Shown here: positions 51,229 through 60,291 of the stretch, piece by piece | Numbering within the stretch: position 1 is the stretch's first letter | Layout of the letters: every line of letters starts with the position of its first letter | Assembly (NCBI RefSeq): GCF_001698125.1 | Contig: NZ_CP013854.1 | Location: 5,022,001 to 5,086,000 of the forward strand | DNA length: 64,000 bases | Direction: 5' to 3' | Origin: Pseudonocardia sp. HH130630-07 | GTDB lineage: Bacteria > Actinomycetota > Actinomycetes > Mycobacteriales > Pseudonocardiaceae | The notes under the pieces: generated by a model | The model's input: the letters and a program-made list of their open reading frames with translations, nothing else | Databases searched by the model: none | Told to the model about the DNA's origin: nothing | Translations under genes and position numbers: made by a program

Positions 51229-52251
51229 TCACGCGACGACCGGGTCGGTGCGCAGGTCGACGGCGACGCCGTCGGCGGCCGAGCGGTACAGCGCGAGCGC
51301 CGCCGCGACCACCGACCTGCCGTAGTCGCCGTCGACGTGGCGGGCCCCCGGCTCACCGCGGACGGCGGCGACGAAGCCGTCGAGCTGGGCGCGCAGCGCC
51401 TGGTGCATCCGGTCCGGCGCGGCCGGGCGCAGCAGCTCGGACCGCCCGCCCTGCAACAGGAACAGGCCCTCGGTCCCGGACACCCGCAGGGTGGCGCCCT
51501 CCAGCGCGATCTCGGTCTCGTCGAAGTACGGCGCGCCCCGGCTGGTGAGCGTGAGACCGGCGGCGGTGCCGTCGGCCAGCTCCAGCAGGGCGATGGCGTC
51601 GGTCTCGACGGCGACCCCGGGCCGGCCGCGGACGACCCCGGTCACCCGGCCGATCCGGGAACCGGTGAGCCACTGGATGCGGTCCAGCCCGTGCGTGCCG
51701 ACGTTCAGCACGATCCCGCCACCGGCCTGCTGCGGGTCGAAGAACCAGCCCGGCCGGGAACCCGGGTCGTAGTGCGCGGACCGGCGGTGGGTCACGAGCA
51801 CCGGCTCGCCGTAGCGCCCGGACGCGACGATGTCGCGGGCGTGCCGGGCCACCGGATCGAAGTGCAGGATGTGCGCGACGGCGAGCAGCGTGCCGGCGCG
51901 GGCGCAGGCCGCGATCATCGCGGTGCAGTCCTCGACGGTGGTGGCCATCGGCTTCTCGACCAGCACCGGCAGCCCGGCGTCGGCGGCGTCGAGGACGATC
52001 GGTGTGTGCAGGGCGTGCGGTGCGGCGACGACCACGGCGTCCAGCGCCGCGGTGGCGAACATGGCGCGGTGGTCGGTGAACACCGCTGCGCCGTCCCCCG
52101 CCAGCTCCGCGGCCGCCGCCCGGCGCACGTCGCAGACGGCGGCGATCCGGTGGCCCGGGGCGCCGGCGGCGGCCCGGACGTGCGCGGCGCCGAAACCACC
52201 CGCTCCGACGACGCCGATACGGGCCCGGTCGTCCGGGGCTCGGTCGTTCAC
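51229..52251 (-). CDS. Gfo/Idh/MocA-family oxidoreductase
   Basis: 340 residues from GTG 52251, which overlaps the stop of the regulator fragment (GTGA). Rossmann motif VGAGGFGAAHVRAA and the family signature VLVEKPMATTVEDC with catalytic Lys near residue 95; HFDPVARHARD and NVGTHGLDRIQWLTG in the C-terminal domain. Typically an NAD(P)-dependent sugar or inositol dehydrogenase. Likely part of the same sugar system as the operon at 54497. Confidence 0.9.
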   Translation of the reverse strand: MNDRAPDDRARIGVVGAGGFGAAHVRAAAGAPGHRIAAVCDVRRAAAAELAGDGAAVFTDHRAMFATAALDAVVVAAPHALHTPIVLDAADAGLPVLVEKPMATTVEDCTAMIAACARAGTLLAVAHILHFDPVARHARDIVASGRYGEPVLVTHRRSAHYDPGSRPGWFFDPQQAGGGIVLNVGTHGLDRIQWLTGSRIGRVTGVVRGRPGVAVETDAIALLELADGTAAGLTLTSRGAPYFDETEIALEGATLRVSGTEGLFLLQGGRSELLRPAAPDRMHQALRAQLDGFVAAVRGEPGARHVDGDYGRSVVAAALALYRSAADGVAVDLRTDPVVA

Positions 52252-53198
52252 AGCACTCCCTGTCGGTCGATGGTCACGTGTTCGGAGGCACGAGGGGCCG
52301 CGGGCCGTCCGGCCGCGCCGCACGAGGCGCGGACCACCAGCCGCGGCAGGATCTGCGTCCGGTGGGTGAGCGGGGCCGCCCCGGTGCCGCCGAGCTGGCT
52401 CAGCAGCAGCTGTGCGGCGAGGGCGCCCACCTCGGTCTTCGGCGGTGAGACGGCCGTCAGGGGCAGGTCCCCGACCTCGGCGACCTCGTCGTCGTAGGCG
52501 ACGACCGCGAGGTCGCCGGGCACCGACACCCCCTGGCGCCGGGCCTCGACGACGAGGGCGGCGGCGTCCCGGTCGCCGTGGCAGAACACGGCCGACACCC
52601 CGGCGTCGGCGCAGTGTGCGGCGTAGGCGGCGATACCGGCGGTGTCCCACACCTCGCGGCGGGCCACGGCGCCCTCGACGACGTCGATGCCGAGCCGGGC
52701 CGCCGCGCGGTCGAACCCCGCGGCGATGATCTCGGAGGTCCCGGTGCGTTCCCGGCCGAGCAGCCCGATCCGGCGGTGCCCGAGCCGGTGCAGGTGACGC
52801 AGGGCCAGGTGCACGCCCCCGACGTGGTCGGTGGCGACGTAGGACGTCGGGTCGTCGGGGTCCGGCGCCGGGGGCACCCGTTCGGCCAGCACGTAGGGCA
52901 CCGGCAGCTCGCGGAGCCGGTCCAGGTGGGCCTGCGGGTCCTCGAGCAGGTGCAGGTTGGGCACCAGCAGCAGCCCGGACACCCCGCTGGCCAGCATCGC
53001 CCGCAGCTCGTCGCGTTCGACGCCCAGGTCGTACTGGGAGCAGGCGAGGACGACGCCGTGGCCCGCGTCGCGCAGCACGCGCTCGATCCCGTCGACCACC
53101 CGCGGGTAGTAGTACGTCGTCGACGGGACGAGCACGCCGACCAGGCGCCGGACCGCGCCGGTGCCCGCGGCCGGCGGCTCGGGGGTCCCGGGCGTCAC

Positions 53199-53752
53199 GT
53201 AGGGTGTGTCTCCCAATGCGCGGAGCCAGGTGACGATCGCCTTCAGGACGGCGCCGCCGCGGAAGGTCAGGGCGAGCTTGTCGTAACGGGTGGCCAGCCC
53301 GCGCCACTGCTTGACGTGGCAGAACCCGCACTCGACGACGTTGCGGTTTCGGTAGTCGACCGGATCGAATGCGGGCGGTCGGCCACCGCGTGAGCCCCGT
53401 CGTTTGCGGTGTCCCTGCTGGTCAGAGGGCTCCGGAATGACAGCGATGATCCGGCGCTCGCGCAGGTGCCGGCGGATCGCGCGTGAGGAGTAGGCCTTGT
53501 CCGCGCGCACGCGTTCAGGCCGGGTCCGGGGTCGTCCCGGGCCCGGTCGGGCGATGCTCAGGCGCGCCATCAGGTGCGGAAACATTGGCGAGTCGCCGCC
53601 CTGGCCGGGGCCGAGGAGGACCACCAGCGGGCGGCCGTGCCCGTCAACGAGCTGGTGGATCTTCGTCGACAGCCCTCCGCGGGACCGTCCCAGCGCGTGA
53701 TCTGCTGGTTCGGCGAGCAGATTCGTGTAGTTCGATCCGGCCCCCTGTGTCG
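53199..53752 (-). CDS. IS5 transposase OrfB (C2), open into the regulator
   Basis: Same DDE half as in C1 but with NVVECGF instead of NVVERGF. At the left end the frame reads LRALGDTP then YVTPGTPEPP of the interrupted regulator without a stop, ending only at 52248, so a transposase–effector-domain fusion would be made. Confidence 0.8.
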
Positions 53753-54143
53753 CGCTTGAGGGTCGCGGCGTGCTGGTGGGCACGGATGATCGTGGAGTCC
53801 ACGCTGACCGCCCACCCGAGCACCTCGGCGGCGTCGGCCTCGACCAGAAGAGCAGCCAGGATGTGGTCCCAGGTGCCGTCGCCGCTGTAGCGGCGGTGCC
53901 GCTTCCACAACGTCTGCCACGGCCCGAACTCGGCTGGGACGTCGCGCCAGGGAAGCCCGCACCGATACCGGTAGATGATCCCCTCGAGCACCCGGCGGTC
54001 ATCGCGGAACGGGCGCCCGCGACGACCCTCGGAGGAGGGCAACAGCGGCGCCAGACGGGCCCACTGGGCATCAGTCAGGACAGCGGTACGCGGCACCGAT
54101 CAAGCATCGCGCACCCCGCTCCGCCTATCTGGGAGACACGCCC
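53202..54143 (-). mobile_element. IS5-family element, copy C2
   Basis: 942 bp, same ends as C1; TA duplicated at 53200-53201 and 54144-54145. Only a few base differences from C1, such as C for T in the OrfB 3' part and one Arg-to-Cys change. Confidence 0.9.
53644..54096 (-). CDS. IS5 transposase OrfA (C2)
   Basis: 150 residues, identical to C1 OrfA as far as can be read. Confidence 0.88.
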   Translation of the reverse strand: MPRTAVLTDAQWARLAPLLPSSEGRRGRPFRDDRRVLEGIIYRYRCGLPWRDVPAEFGPWQTLWKRHRRYSGDGTWDHILAALLVEADAAEVLGWAVSVDSTIIRAHQHAATLKRDTGGRIELHESARRTSRSRAGTVPRRAVDEDPPAR

Positions 54144-54453
54144 TAGGTGCCGGACCCCTGCCGGCGCTGGACGAGCCCCTCGGCGACGAGGTCACGGACG
54201 GCCCGGCGCAGGGTGTTGATGCTGACCGCGTGCGAGTCGGCGAGCTCGCGCTCGACCGGCAGCCGGCTGCCGGCCGGCCAGGTGCCGTCCTCGATGTGGG
54301 ACCGCAGCTGCTCGGCGACATGCAGGTATTTGCGTCGCAGAGGGAATGAATCGCGCGTCGCTGCCGAATTCATGGGCAGAGAATCGGGGAAAACATCCTC
54401 TTGTGTCAACCCGATGGGTGATGTTCTGCTGATTCCAGCGAACGGATATGGCA

Positions 54454-54479
54454 ATTCATTCCGTTCTGTAGGAATGAAT
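54454..54479. promoter_or_regulatory. Operator candidate of the AraR-like regulator
   Basis: ATTCATTCC (54454-54462) and GGAATGAAT (54471-54479) form a perfect 9-bp inverted repeat, 17 bp before the epimerase ATG. GGAATGAAT also occurs at 54343-54351 in the first codons of the divergent regulator gene. AT-rich compared with everything around. Confidence 0.6.
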
Positions 54480-54496
54480 GCGCACGAGGAGGTGCC

Positions 54497-55430
54497 ATGA
54501 ACGGAGCGTCGGCGAACTCGGCCGAGCTCGAGCGTGAACTCGGCCGCCCGCGCGCTGACGGCGGCCGGGCGTACCGGTACCCGGGTGCTGGCGGTGTCGC
54601 GCTGGACCGACACCGCGGCCCGCGACCGGCTCGCCGCGCACGGCGTCGAGACCGTGACCGCCGACCTGGCCGACCCGGAGGCGGTGGCCGCCCTGCCCGA
54701 CGCCGGCGTGGTCGTGCACCTCGTCGGGGCCAAGTTCGGCACCGGCAGCGCCCCGGAACGGGCGTGGATGACCAACACCGTGCTGCCCGCGTACGTGGCC
54801 CGGCGGTGGCCCGGCGCGGCCACCGTGGCCCTGTCGACGGGCAACGTCTACCCGATGACGGCGCCGGTCACCGGCGGGGCGACCGAGGACGACGCGCCCG
54901 CCCCGCAGGGCGACTACGCCGTCACCTGCCTCGGGCGGGAGCAGGTCTTCACCCACGCCGCCCGCACCCGGGACACGCCGGTCGCGCTGATCCGGCTCAA
55001 CTACGCGGTCGAGCCCCGCTACGGGGTGCTCGCCGACCTGGCCCGCGCCCTGGTCGCCGGGGCCCCGATCGAGGTCGGTACCGGGGCGGTCAACGTGGTC
55101 TGGCAGCGCTATGCGAACGAGGTGGTGCTGCGCAGCATCGGGCACGCCCGTGGCGGCGAACCGTTCGTGCTCAACCTGACCGGCCCGGAGACGGCCGGGG
55201 TGGGGACGCTCGCCCGGCGCCTGGCCGACCGGCTCGGCGTCGCCGCGCACCTCACCGGGACGCCGCCGCAGACCAGCCTGCTCAGCGACGCGACGCGCTG
55301 CCACGAGCTGTTCGGCTACCCGGACCGCACGCTCGGCCAGCTCGTGGACCTGCAGGCCCGCTGGCTGCTGGCCGGCGGCGAGGTCTGGGATCTCCCGACC
55401 AAGTTCGAGCGCCGCGACGGCCGGTTCTGA
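54497..55430 (+). CDS. NAD-dependent epimerase/dehydratase-like protein, N-terminus doubtful
   Basis: The conserved frame is open from GTG 54534 to TGA 55428: RVLAVSRWTDTAARDRL, VVHLVGAKFGTGS, TVALSTGNVYPM, LIRLNYAVEPRYGV. The best Shine-Dalgarno (GAGGAGG) however precedes ATG 54497, whose frame reads MNGASANSA and then diverges. GAACTCGGCC occurs twice 22 bp apart; joining the copies would give MNGASANSAARALTAAG, a sensible Rossmann start. So a 22-bp duplication or sequencing error may have shifted the frame. First gene of the sugar operon. Confidence 0.65.
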
Positions 55431-56563
55431 TGCCGGCCGTCCTGGATCCCGCCGTCGCGCGGCTGCTGCACCACGGGACGGTGATCCCGGCGCACCCGCT
55501 GGCGCTGACCGCGGACCGGGTGCTCGACGAGGATCGCCAGCGCGCGCTGACCCGGTACTACCTGGCGGCCGGGGCGGGCGGGCTCGCCGTCGGCGTGCAC
55601 ACCACCCAGTTCGCGCTGCGCGAGCACGGGCTGCTGCCCACGGTGCTCGGGCTCGCCGCGCAGGAGGCCCGCGCCGCCGCACGGGAGCGGCCGTTCGTGC
55701 TGGTCGCCGGCGTCTGCGGACCCACCGTCCAGGCGGTCGCGGAGGCGGCCACGGCCCGCGAACTCGGGTACGACGCCGTGCTCGTCTCACCCGCCGGGCT
55801 GGACGACGTGGACCTCGACGGCCTGCTCGACCGCAGCGCGGCGGTCGGTGAGGTGCTCCCGGTCGTCGGGTTCTACCTGCAGGAGGCCGTCGGCGGGCGG
55901 TACCTGCCCGCGGGATTCTGGCGGCGGCTCGCCGACCAGCCGTCGACGGTCGCGGTCAAGGCGGCCCCGTTCGACCGCTACCGCACGCTGGAGCTGGTGG
56001 CGGGCGTCGCCGCGTCCGGCCGGGGCGCCGACGTCGCCCTCTACACCGGCAACGACGACGCGATCGTCGCCGACCTGCTCACGCCCTACCACGTGACGGG
56101 CCCGGACGGGCCGGTCGTGCGGCACTTCGTCGGGGGCCTGCTGGGGCACTGGGCGGTGTGGACCCGCTCGGCCGTCGACCTGCTCCGTGACGCGCACGCC
56201 GCCCGCGACGGCGACGCCGGCGCGCGGGCGCGCGCACTGGCCCGGCTCGCCGGTGACACCGACGCCAACGCCGCCGTCTACGACGTGCGGGGCGGTTTCG
56301 CCGGGTGCATCGCCGGGGTGCACGAGGTGCTGCGCACCCACGGTCTGCTGCGTGGCACCTGGTGCCTCGACCCCGCCGAGGACCTCTCGCCCGGCCAGGC
56401 CGCCGAGATCGCGCGGGTGCACGCGTCCTACCCCTGGTTGTCCGCCGAGGCCCGGTTCGTCGCCGACGGTCTGGCGCGGTGGCTGCCGGAGCCCGGCTCC
56501 GGTCGTACGGCCCGCACGTGCTCTGCCGACCCATCCGAGCGAACCACGGAGGAAACACAGTGA
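55430..56563 (+). CDS. Dihydrodipicolinate synthase-family aldolase
   Basis: 377 residues, ATG overlapping the epimerase stop by 1 bp. TIM-barrel features: VIPAHPLALTADRVLDEDRQ, YYLAAGAGGLAVGVHTTQF, VLPVVGFYLQEAVGG and Schiff-base Lys in STVAVKAAPFDRYRT. The family cleaves or condenses 2-oxoacids; in sugar clusters often a 2-keto-3-deoxy aldolase or dehydratase. A C-terminal extension of about 80 residues exceeds the usual 300. Confidence 0.83.
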   Translation: MPAVLDPAVARLLHHGTVIPAHPLALTADRVLDEDRQRALTRYYLAAGAGGLAVGVHTTQFALREHGLLPTVLGLAAQEARAAARERPFVLVAGVCGPTVQAVAEAATARELGYDAVLVSPAGLDDVDLDGLLDRSAAVGEVLPVVGFYLQEAVGGRYLPAGFWRRLADQPSTVAVKAAPFDRYRTLELVAGVAASGRGADVALYTGNDDAIVADLLTPYHVTGPDGPVVRHFVGGLLGHWAVWTRSAVDLLRDAHAARDGDAGARARALARLAGDTDANAAVYDVRGGFAGCIAGVHEVLRTHGLLRGTWCLDPAEDLSPGQAAEIARVHASYPWLSAEARFVADGLARWLPEPGSGRTARTCSADPSERTTEETQ

Positions 56564-57441
56564 GACATCGCAGAAGGACCCTGTCCCTGGTGACCGGCGC
56601 GACGACGGCGGCGCTGCTCGCCGCCGTCGTCCTGGCCCCGCAGGCGGTCGGTGCCCAGGCCGCGACGCTGCCGGACAACGGTTTCGAGCGGCCCGCCGCC
56701 GGTGGTGCCTACCCGCTGTCGGAGTGGATCGCGGACGGCTGGAACGCGCCGTGGGCGCTCGGCATGGAGGACCGGGTCGTCGTCGACGCCGAGGCGCCCG
56801 CGTACGAGGGCGACAAGTCACTGCGGGTGCTGTACCCGGAGGGGAAGATCGGCCCGGAGAACTCCGGTGCCTCCGCGCCCTTCACGCTGCCGAAGGCGCC
56901 CGAGTACTACCTCTCCTACGCGGTGCGGTTCGACGAGAACTTCAGCTGGGGCACCAGTGAGTACGCGGGCAAGGTCGGGCTCGGCCTCGCCGGGGGCAAG
57001 TCGTGCTCCGGCGGCCAGGTCTGCGACGGGACCAACGGCTTCAGCTCGCGGCCGATCTGGCGGCAGAACAACGGCCAGGCCGCGATCTACTACTACTCGA
57101 TGGGCCACGAGGGCGAGTACGGCGACTACACGGTGCTCAAGCGCGACGGCGCCGACATCCACTGGCCGCGGGGGGAGTGGGTCACCATCACCCAGCGGCT
57201 GAAGGTCAACACCGTCACGAACGGCGCCGCCAACCCCGACGGCGAGATCGAGATCTTCTTCAACGGCGTCTCCGCCGCGCTGGTCACCGACCTGCGCTTC
57301 GTGACCAACGCCGACCAGGTGGACCGCGCCTACCTCTCCAGCTTCGCCGGCGGTGCCGAGGAGACCTTCGCACCCGCCCACGACAGCTACATCTGGTACG
57401 ACGACCTGCGGGTGTCGACCACCCGGCCCGCCGACCTCTGA
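56560..57441 (+). CDS. Secreted polysaccharide lyase-like protein (PL14/PL20 type)
   Basis: 293 residues from GTG 56560 with GGAGGA upstream. Signal peptide: RHRRRTLSLVTG start, hydrophobic AALLAAVVLAP, cleavage near AVGAQA. The body is a jelly-roll: YYLSYAVRFDENFSWG, KVGLGLAGGKSCSGG, WPRGEWVTITQRLKVNT, GEIEIFFNGVSAALVTDLRF. That arrangement matches polysaccharide lyases of the glucuronan/alginate type. Probably acts outside the cell on a uronic-acid polymer. Sits between aldolase and GH20-like genes. Confidence 0.75.
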   Translation: MRHRRRTLSLVTGATTAALLAAVVLAPQAVGAQAATLPDNGFERPAAGGAYPLSEWIADGWNAPWALGMEDRVVVDAEAPAYEGDKSLRVLYPEGKIGPENSGASAPFTLPKAPEYYLSYAVRFDENFSWGTSEYAGKVGLGLAGGKSCSGGQVCDGTNGFSSRPIWRQNNGQAAIYYYSMGHEGEYGDYTVLKRDGADIHWPRGEWVTITQRLKVNTVTNGAANPDGEIEIFFNGVSAALVTDLRFVTNADQVDRAYLSSFAGGAEETFAPAHDSYIWYDDLRVSTTRPADL

Positions 57442-57481
57442 GTCGTCCGCCCGATCCGACGAACCTCGGAAGGAGGGCCCC

Positions 57482-59278
57482 GTGCCCGCCACCCCGTTCC
57501 CCGTACCGCGCTCGCTGGTCACCTCACCCGGCGGTGCCGCGCTCGACGCGGCCGTGACCGCGGAGACCGACACCGCGATCCCCGCCCAGGGGTACCGGCT
57601 GCGCACCGGGCCGGACGGGGTGGCGGTCCGGTACTCCGACGCCGCCGGGCTGCGCTACGCGCTGCAGACCCTGGACCAGCTACGGGCGTCGCCGGACTAC
57701 ACCGACGTCGGCTACGACATCGCCGACCATCCCAACATCGGGTGCCGGGGGTTCCTGCTCGACGTCAGCCGGGACCGCGTCCCCACCCGGGCCACCCTGG
57801 CCCGGTGGGTCGAGATCCTCGCGCTCGCCCGCTTCACCCAGCTGGAGCTCTACACCGAGCACACCTACGCCTTCGCCGAGCACCGTGCGGTGTGGCAGGA
57901 CGCGTCCCCGCTCACCGCGGCCGACCTGCACTGGCTCGACGGGGTCTGCGCCGCCGCCGGGATCGAGCTGGTGGCCAACCAGAACACGTTCGGCCACATG
58001 GAGCGCTTCCTGGCCCACCCGGAGTACGCGCCGCGCGCGGAGAACCCCGACGGGTTCGAGCGCGGCGGCGGCCACCATCCCCCGAGCACGCTGGCCCCGA
58101 CCCCGGACAACGCCGCGTTCGCGCACGGCCTGCTCGCCGAGGTCACCGCGCAGGTGCGCAGCCGGCGGGTGAACATCGGCGCCGACGAGCCGTTCGAGCT
58201 GGGCACCGGCCACTCCGCCGAGCGGGTACGCCGCGACGGCCGCGGCCCGGTCTACATGGACCACATCACCGCGGTGATGGCGCCCTGGCTGGCCGAGGGC
58301 TACACGGTCGAGTTCTGGGCCGACGTGTTCCTCGACCATCCCGAGCTGCTGGACCGGGTCCCGCCCGGCGCGGTGCCGGTGGTGTGGCAGTACGACGGCC
58401 CCCGGCACACCGCGGAGGTGCTCGCCGCGGACGGCGCGGAGGCCGGTGCCTGGTCCGGGCGCGGGGCGGACCTGCACCGCCTGCGCGACGGCTTCGGCGC
58501 CGCCGCCCGCCGGCTGCGGGCCGCGGGCGTCCCGTACTGGGTGGCGCCGGGCGCGGCGAACTGGAACAGCGTGCTCGGCCGGTTCGACAACGCGGTGGAG
58601 AACATCCTGGACGCCGCCGCAGCCGGGATCGAGCACGGCGCCGCCGGATTCCTGCTCACCTCCTGGGGCGACCACGGCATGTGGGACCCGCCGCCGGTGG
58701 CGTTCGGGCCCGCGGTGCTCGGCGGGGCGGTGAGCTGGTGCCTGGAGGCGAACCGGGACCTCGACGTCGCCGCCGTCCTCGACGAGCGGGTGCTGGGCGA
58801 TCCGGCCGGTCTGCTCGGCGGCGTGCTGGTCCGGCTCGGCGGGGTGTACCGCCACTTCGGCGTGCCGCTGCTCAACGGCTCGCCGGTGGCCCGGGTGCTG
58901 TTCGGCGAGCCGGGCCTGCCGTTGCCCGAGCTGCCGGCGGCGGACGCGCTGGACCGGGTGTCCGCGGTCCTGGCGGGGTGCCGCCGCGACCTGGCCGCCG
59001 CCGACCCGGCGTCCGCGGACGGGCCGGTGGTGCGCCGCGAGCTGGAGCACGCGGTCGCGCTGGCCGAGTTCGCCGTCGACGTCCTCGCCGCCCGCGCCGC
59101 GGCGGGCCCGGACGGTCCCGGCGCGGACACGGCCCGCCGGTTGCTGAACCGGCTCGATCCGCTGCTCGCCGAGCAGCGCGCCTGCTGGCTGCTGCGCGCC
59201 CGCCCCGGCGGGCTCGACGACAGCATCCGGCGGATCGACGGGCTCCGCCACGAGCTGCTGCGGGCGGCCGCCCGATGA
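57482..59278 (+). CDS. GH20-like glycoside hydrolase (beta-N-acetylhexosaminidase-like)
   Basis: 598 residues from GTG 57482 (GGAAGGAGGG upstream). GH20b-like N-terminal domain, then the TIM barrel: GCRGFLLDVSRDRVPTRATL, QLELYTEHTYAFAEH, NQNTFGHMERF and the catalytic Asp-Glu in RRVNIGADEPFELGTG. No signal peptide, so cytoplasmic. It would cleave N-acetylhexosamine-type residues from oligosaccharides. Ends 4 bp into the next gene. Confidence 0.83.
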   Translation: MPATPFPVPRSLVTSPGGAALDAAVTAETDTAIPAQGYRLRTGPDGVAVRYSDAAGLRYALQTLDQLRASPDYTDVGYDIADHPNIGCRGFLLDVSRDRVPTRATLARWVEILALARFTQLELYTEHTYAFAEHRAVWQDASPLTAADLHWLDGVCAAAGIELVANQNTFGHMERFLAHPEYAPRAENPDGFERGGGHHPPSTLAPTPDNAAFAHGLLAEVTAQVRSRRVNIGADEPFELGTGHSAERVRRDGRGPVYMDHITAVMAPWLAEGYTVEFWADVFLDHPELLDRVPPGAVPVVWQYDGPRHTAEVLAADGAEAGAWSGRGADLHRLRDGFGAAARRLRAAGVPYWVAPGAANWNSVLGRFDNAVENILDAAAAGIEHGAAGFLLTSWGDHGMWDPPPVAFGPAVLGGAVSWCLEANRDLDVAAVLDERVLGDPAGLLGGVLVRLGGVYRHFGVPLLNGSPVARVLFGEPGLPLPELPAADALDRVSAVLAGCRRDLAAADPASADGPVVRRELEHAVALAEFAVDVLAARAAAGPDGPGADTARRLLNRLDPLLAEQRACWLLRARPGGLDDSIRRIDGLRHELLRAAAR

Positions 59279-60291
59279 CCGCCGCCGCGACCGCGCCGGT
59301 GCGGGACTGGCTCGCGACGCTGACCGGGGACGACCCGCGGTCCGCACTCGCCTGGGACCCCGGCCCGCTCCCGGCGGCGCAGGCCCGCGACCGGCTCGGA
59401 CCGCTCGGGGTACCGGAGGAGGACCGGGCCGCGGTACTGGCGACCCTGCCGGACCCGCGGCACGACCCCGACCGGTGGCGGGCCCTGTGCGGGTGCCTGC
59501 GGACGCTGTTCTCCGGGCCGCCGGGACGCGAGCCGGACTGGCCCGACGCCCCGGCCGGGCTCGGCGCCGCCGGCCGCTACTTCTACGTCCACCTCTGCCT
59601 GCTGGCCCTTCCGGCCGCGCGGGACCGGCAGCACGGGGCCGGCGTCACCGACGACGTCGCGGACGCCACGTTCGCCGACGTCGGCGCGAAGATGACCATG
59701 TACCGGCGGGCGCACGGGACCGGCGGGTTCGACCGGCAGCGCTGGGTCGTCCGGCACCTGCGGGGCACGCTGCACCGCTTCGGGCGCCTGCAGTTCGAGC
59801 GCGCCCGCTTCGCCGCGGCGGCGGTCGGCGGCCCGGCCGGGCCCGCCGGGCCCGCCGACGGCGACCCGGTACTGGCGGTGCACATACCCGGCGACGGGCC
59901 GATGCGTCCCGGGGACTGCGACGACTCGTTCCGGGCCGCGCACGCCGCCGTGGCCGCCGAGCCGCCCGCCGCCCGCCCCCGGTTCGCCACCTGCAGCTCG
60001 TGGCTGCTCGACGACCAGCTCGCGGAGTACCTGCGCCCGGACAGCAACATCGTCGACTTCCAGCGCCGGTTCACCCCGGTCGGCCGGTCCGCCGCGGGGG
60101 ACGCCGACATCCTGGAGTTCGTCCTCGACATCCCACCCGGCCGGGCGTTCCCGGCGCACCCGCCGCAGGACACCGCGCTGCAGCGTGCGATCGTCGGGCA
60201 CCGCCGGGCGGGGCGGACGTGGCGGGTGGCGCACGGGTGGGTGCCGCTCGGGCCCGCGGCGGGCGCGGGCGCCCGGTTCAGCAGCCGGTGA
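59275..60291 (+). CDS. Acyltransferase-domain protein (GNAT-like, unassigned)
   Basis: 338 residues, ATG overlapping the glycosidase stop (ATGA). Helical N-terminal part with AAGRYFYVHLCLLALPAARD and a C-terminal domain with RFGRLQFERARF, VLAVHIPGDGPMRP, FATCSSWLLDDQLAEYL. The layout resembles proteins annotated as acyltransferase domain (DUF5596/GNAT_C) that often lie beside glycosidases. Substrate unknown; deacetylated sugar acylation is one possibility. Overlaps the convergent next gene by 14 bp. Confidence 0.7.
   Translation: MTAAATAPVRDWLATLTGDDPRSALAWDPGPLPAAQARDRLGPLGVPEEDRAAVLATLPDPRHDPDRWRALCGCLRTLFSGPPGREPDWPDAPAGLGAAGRYFYVHLCLLALPAARDRQHGAGVTDDVADATFADVGAKMTMYRRAHGTGGFDRQRWVVRHLRGTLHRFGRLQFERARFAAAAVGGPAGPAGPADGDPVLAVHIPGDGPMRPGDCDDSFRAAHAAVAAEPPAARPRFATCSSWLLDDQLAEYLRPDSNIVDFQRRFTPVGRSAAGDADILEFVLDIPPGRAFPAHPPQDTALQRAIVGHRRAGRTWRVAHGWVPLGPAAGAGARFSSR

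Larger units (their letters stand above)
52248..54373 (-). pseudogene. AraR-like GntR/LacI hybrid regulator split by IS5 copy C2
   Basis: Before the insertion the gene read continuously. The N-terminal part (54373-54146) is a GntR winged helix, KYLHVAEQLRSHIEDGTWPA and SINTLRRAVRDLVAEGLV, ending RQGSGT. The C-terminal part (53201-52248) continues YVTPGT into a LacI/GalR effector domain (VPSTTYYYPRVVDGIERVL, FCHGDRDAAALVVEARRQG, VVAYDDEVAEVG). The IS sits at the TA of the Tyr codon in GSGTYVT. TA plus the IS-terminal G makes a TAG, so the HTH part ends cleanly after 75 residues. The transposase OrfB frame runs on into the effector domain. Confidence 0.9.

Noticed and set aside
53570-53962. Separate genes inside the IS5 copies on either strand
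   Set aside because: They are alternative frames of OrfA and OrfB and occur identically in both copies.
50210-54143. Composite transposon formed by the two direct IS5 copies C1 and C2
   Set aside because: Each copy has its own TA duplication in a separate gene context, and C2 splits a gene that reads correctly across it, so they are independent insertions.
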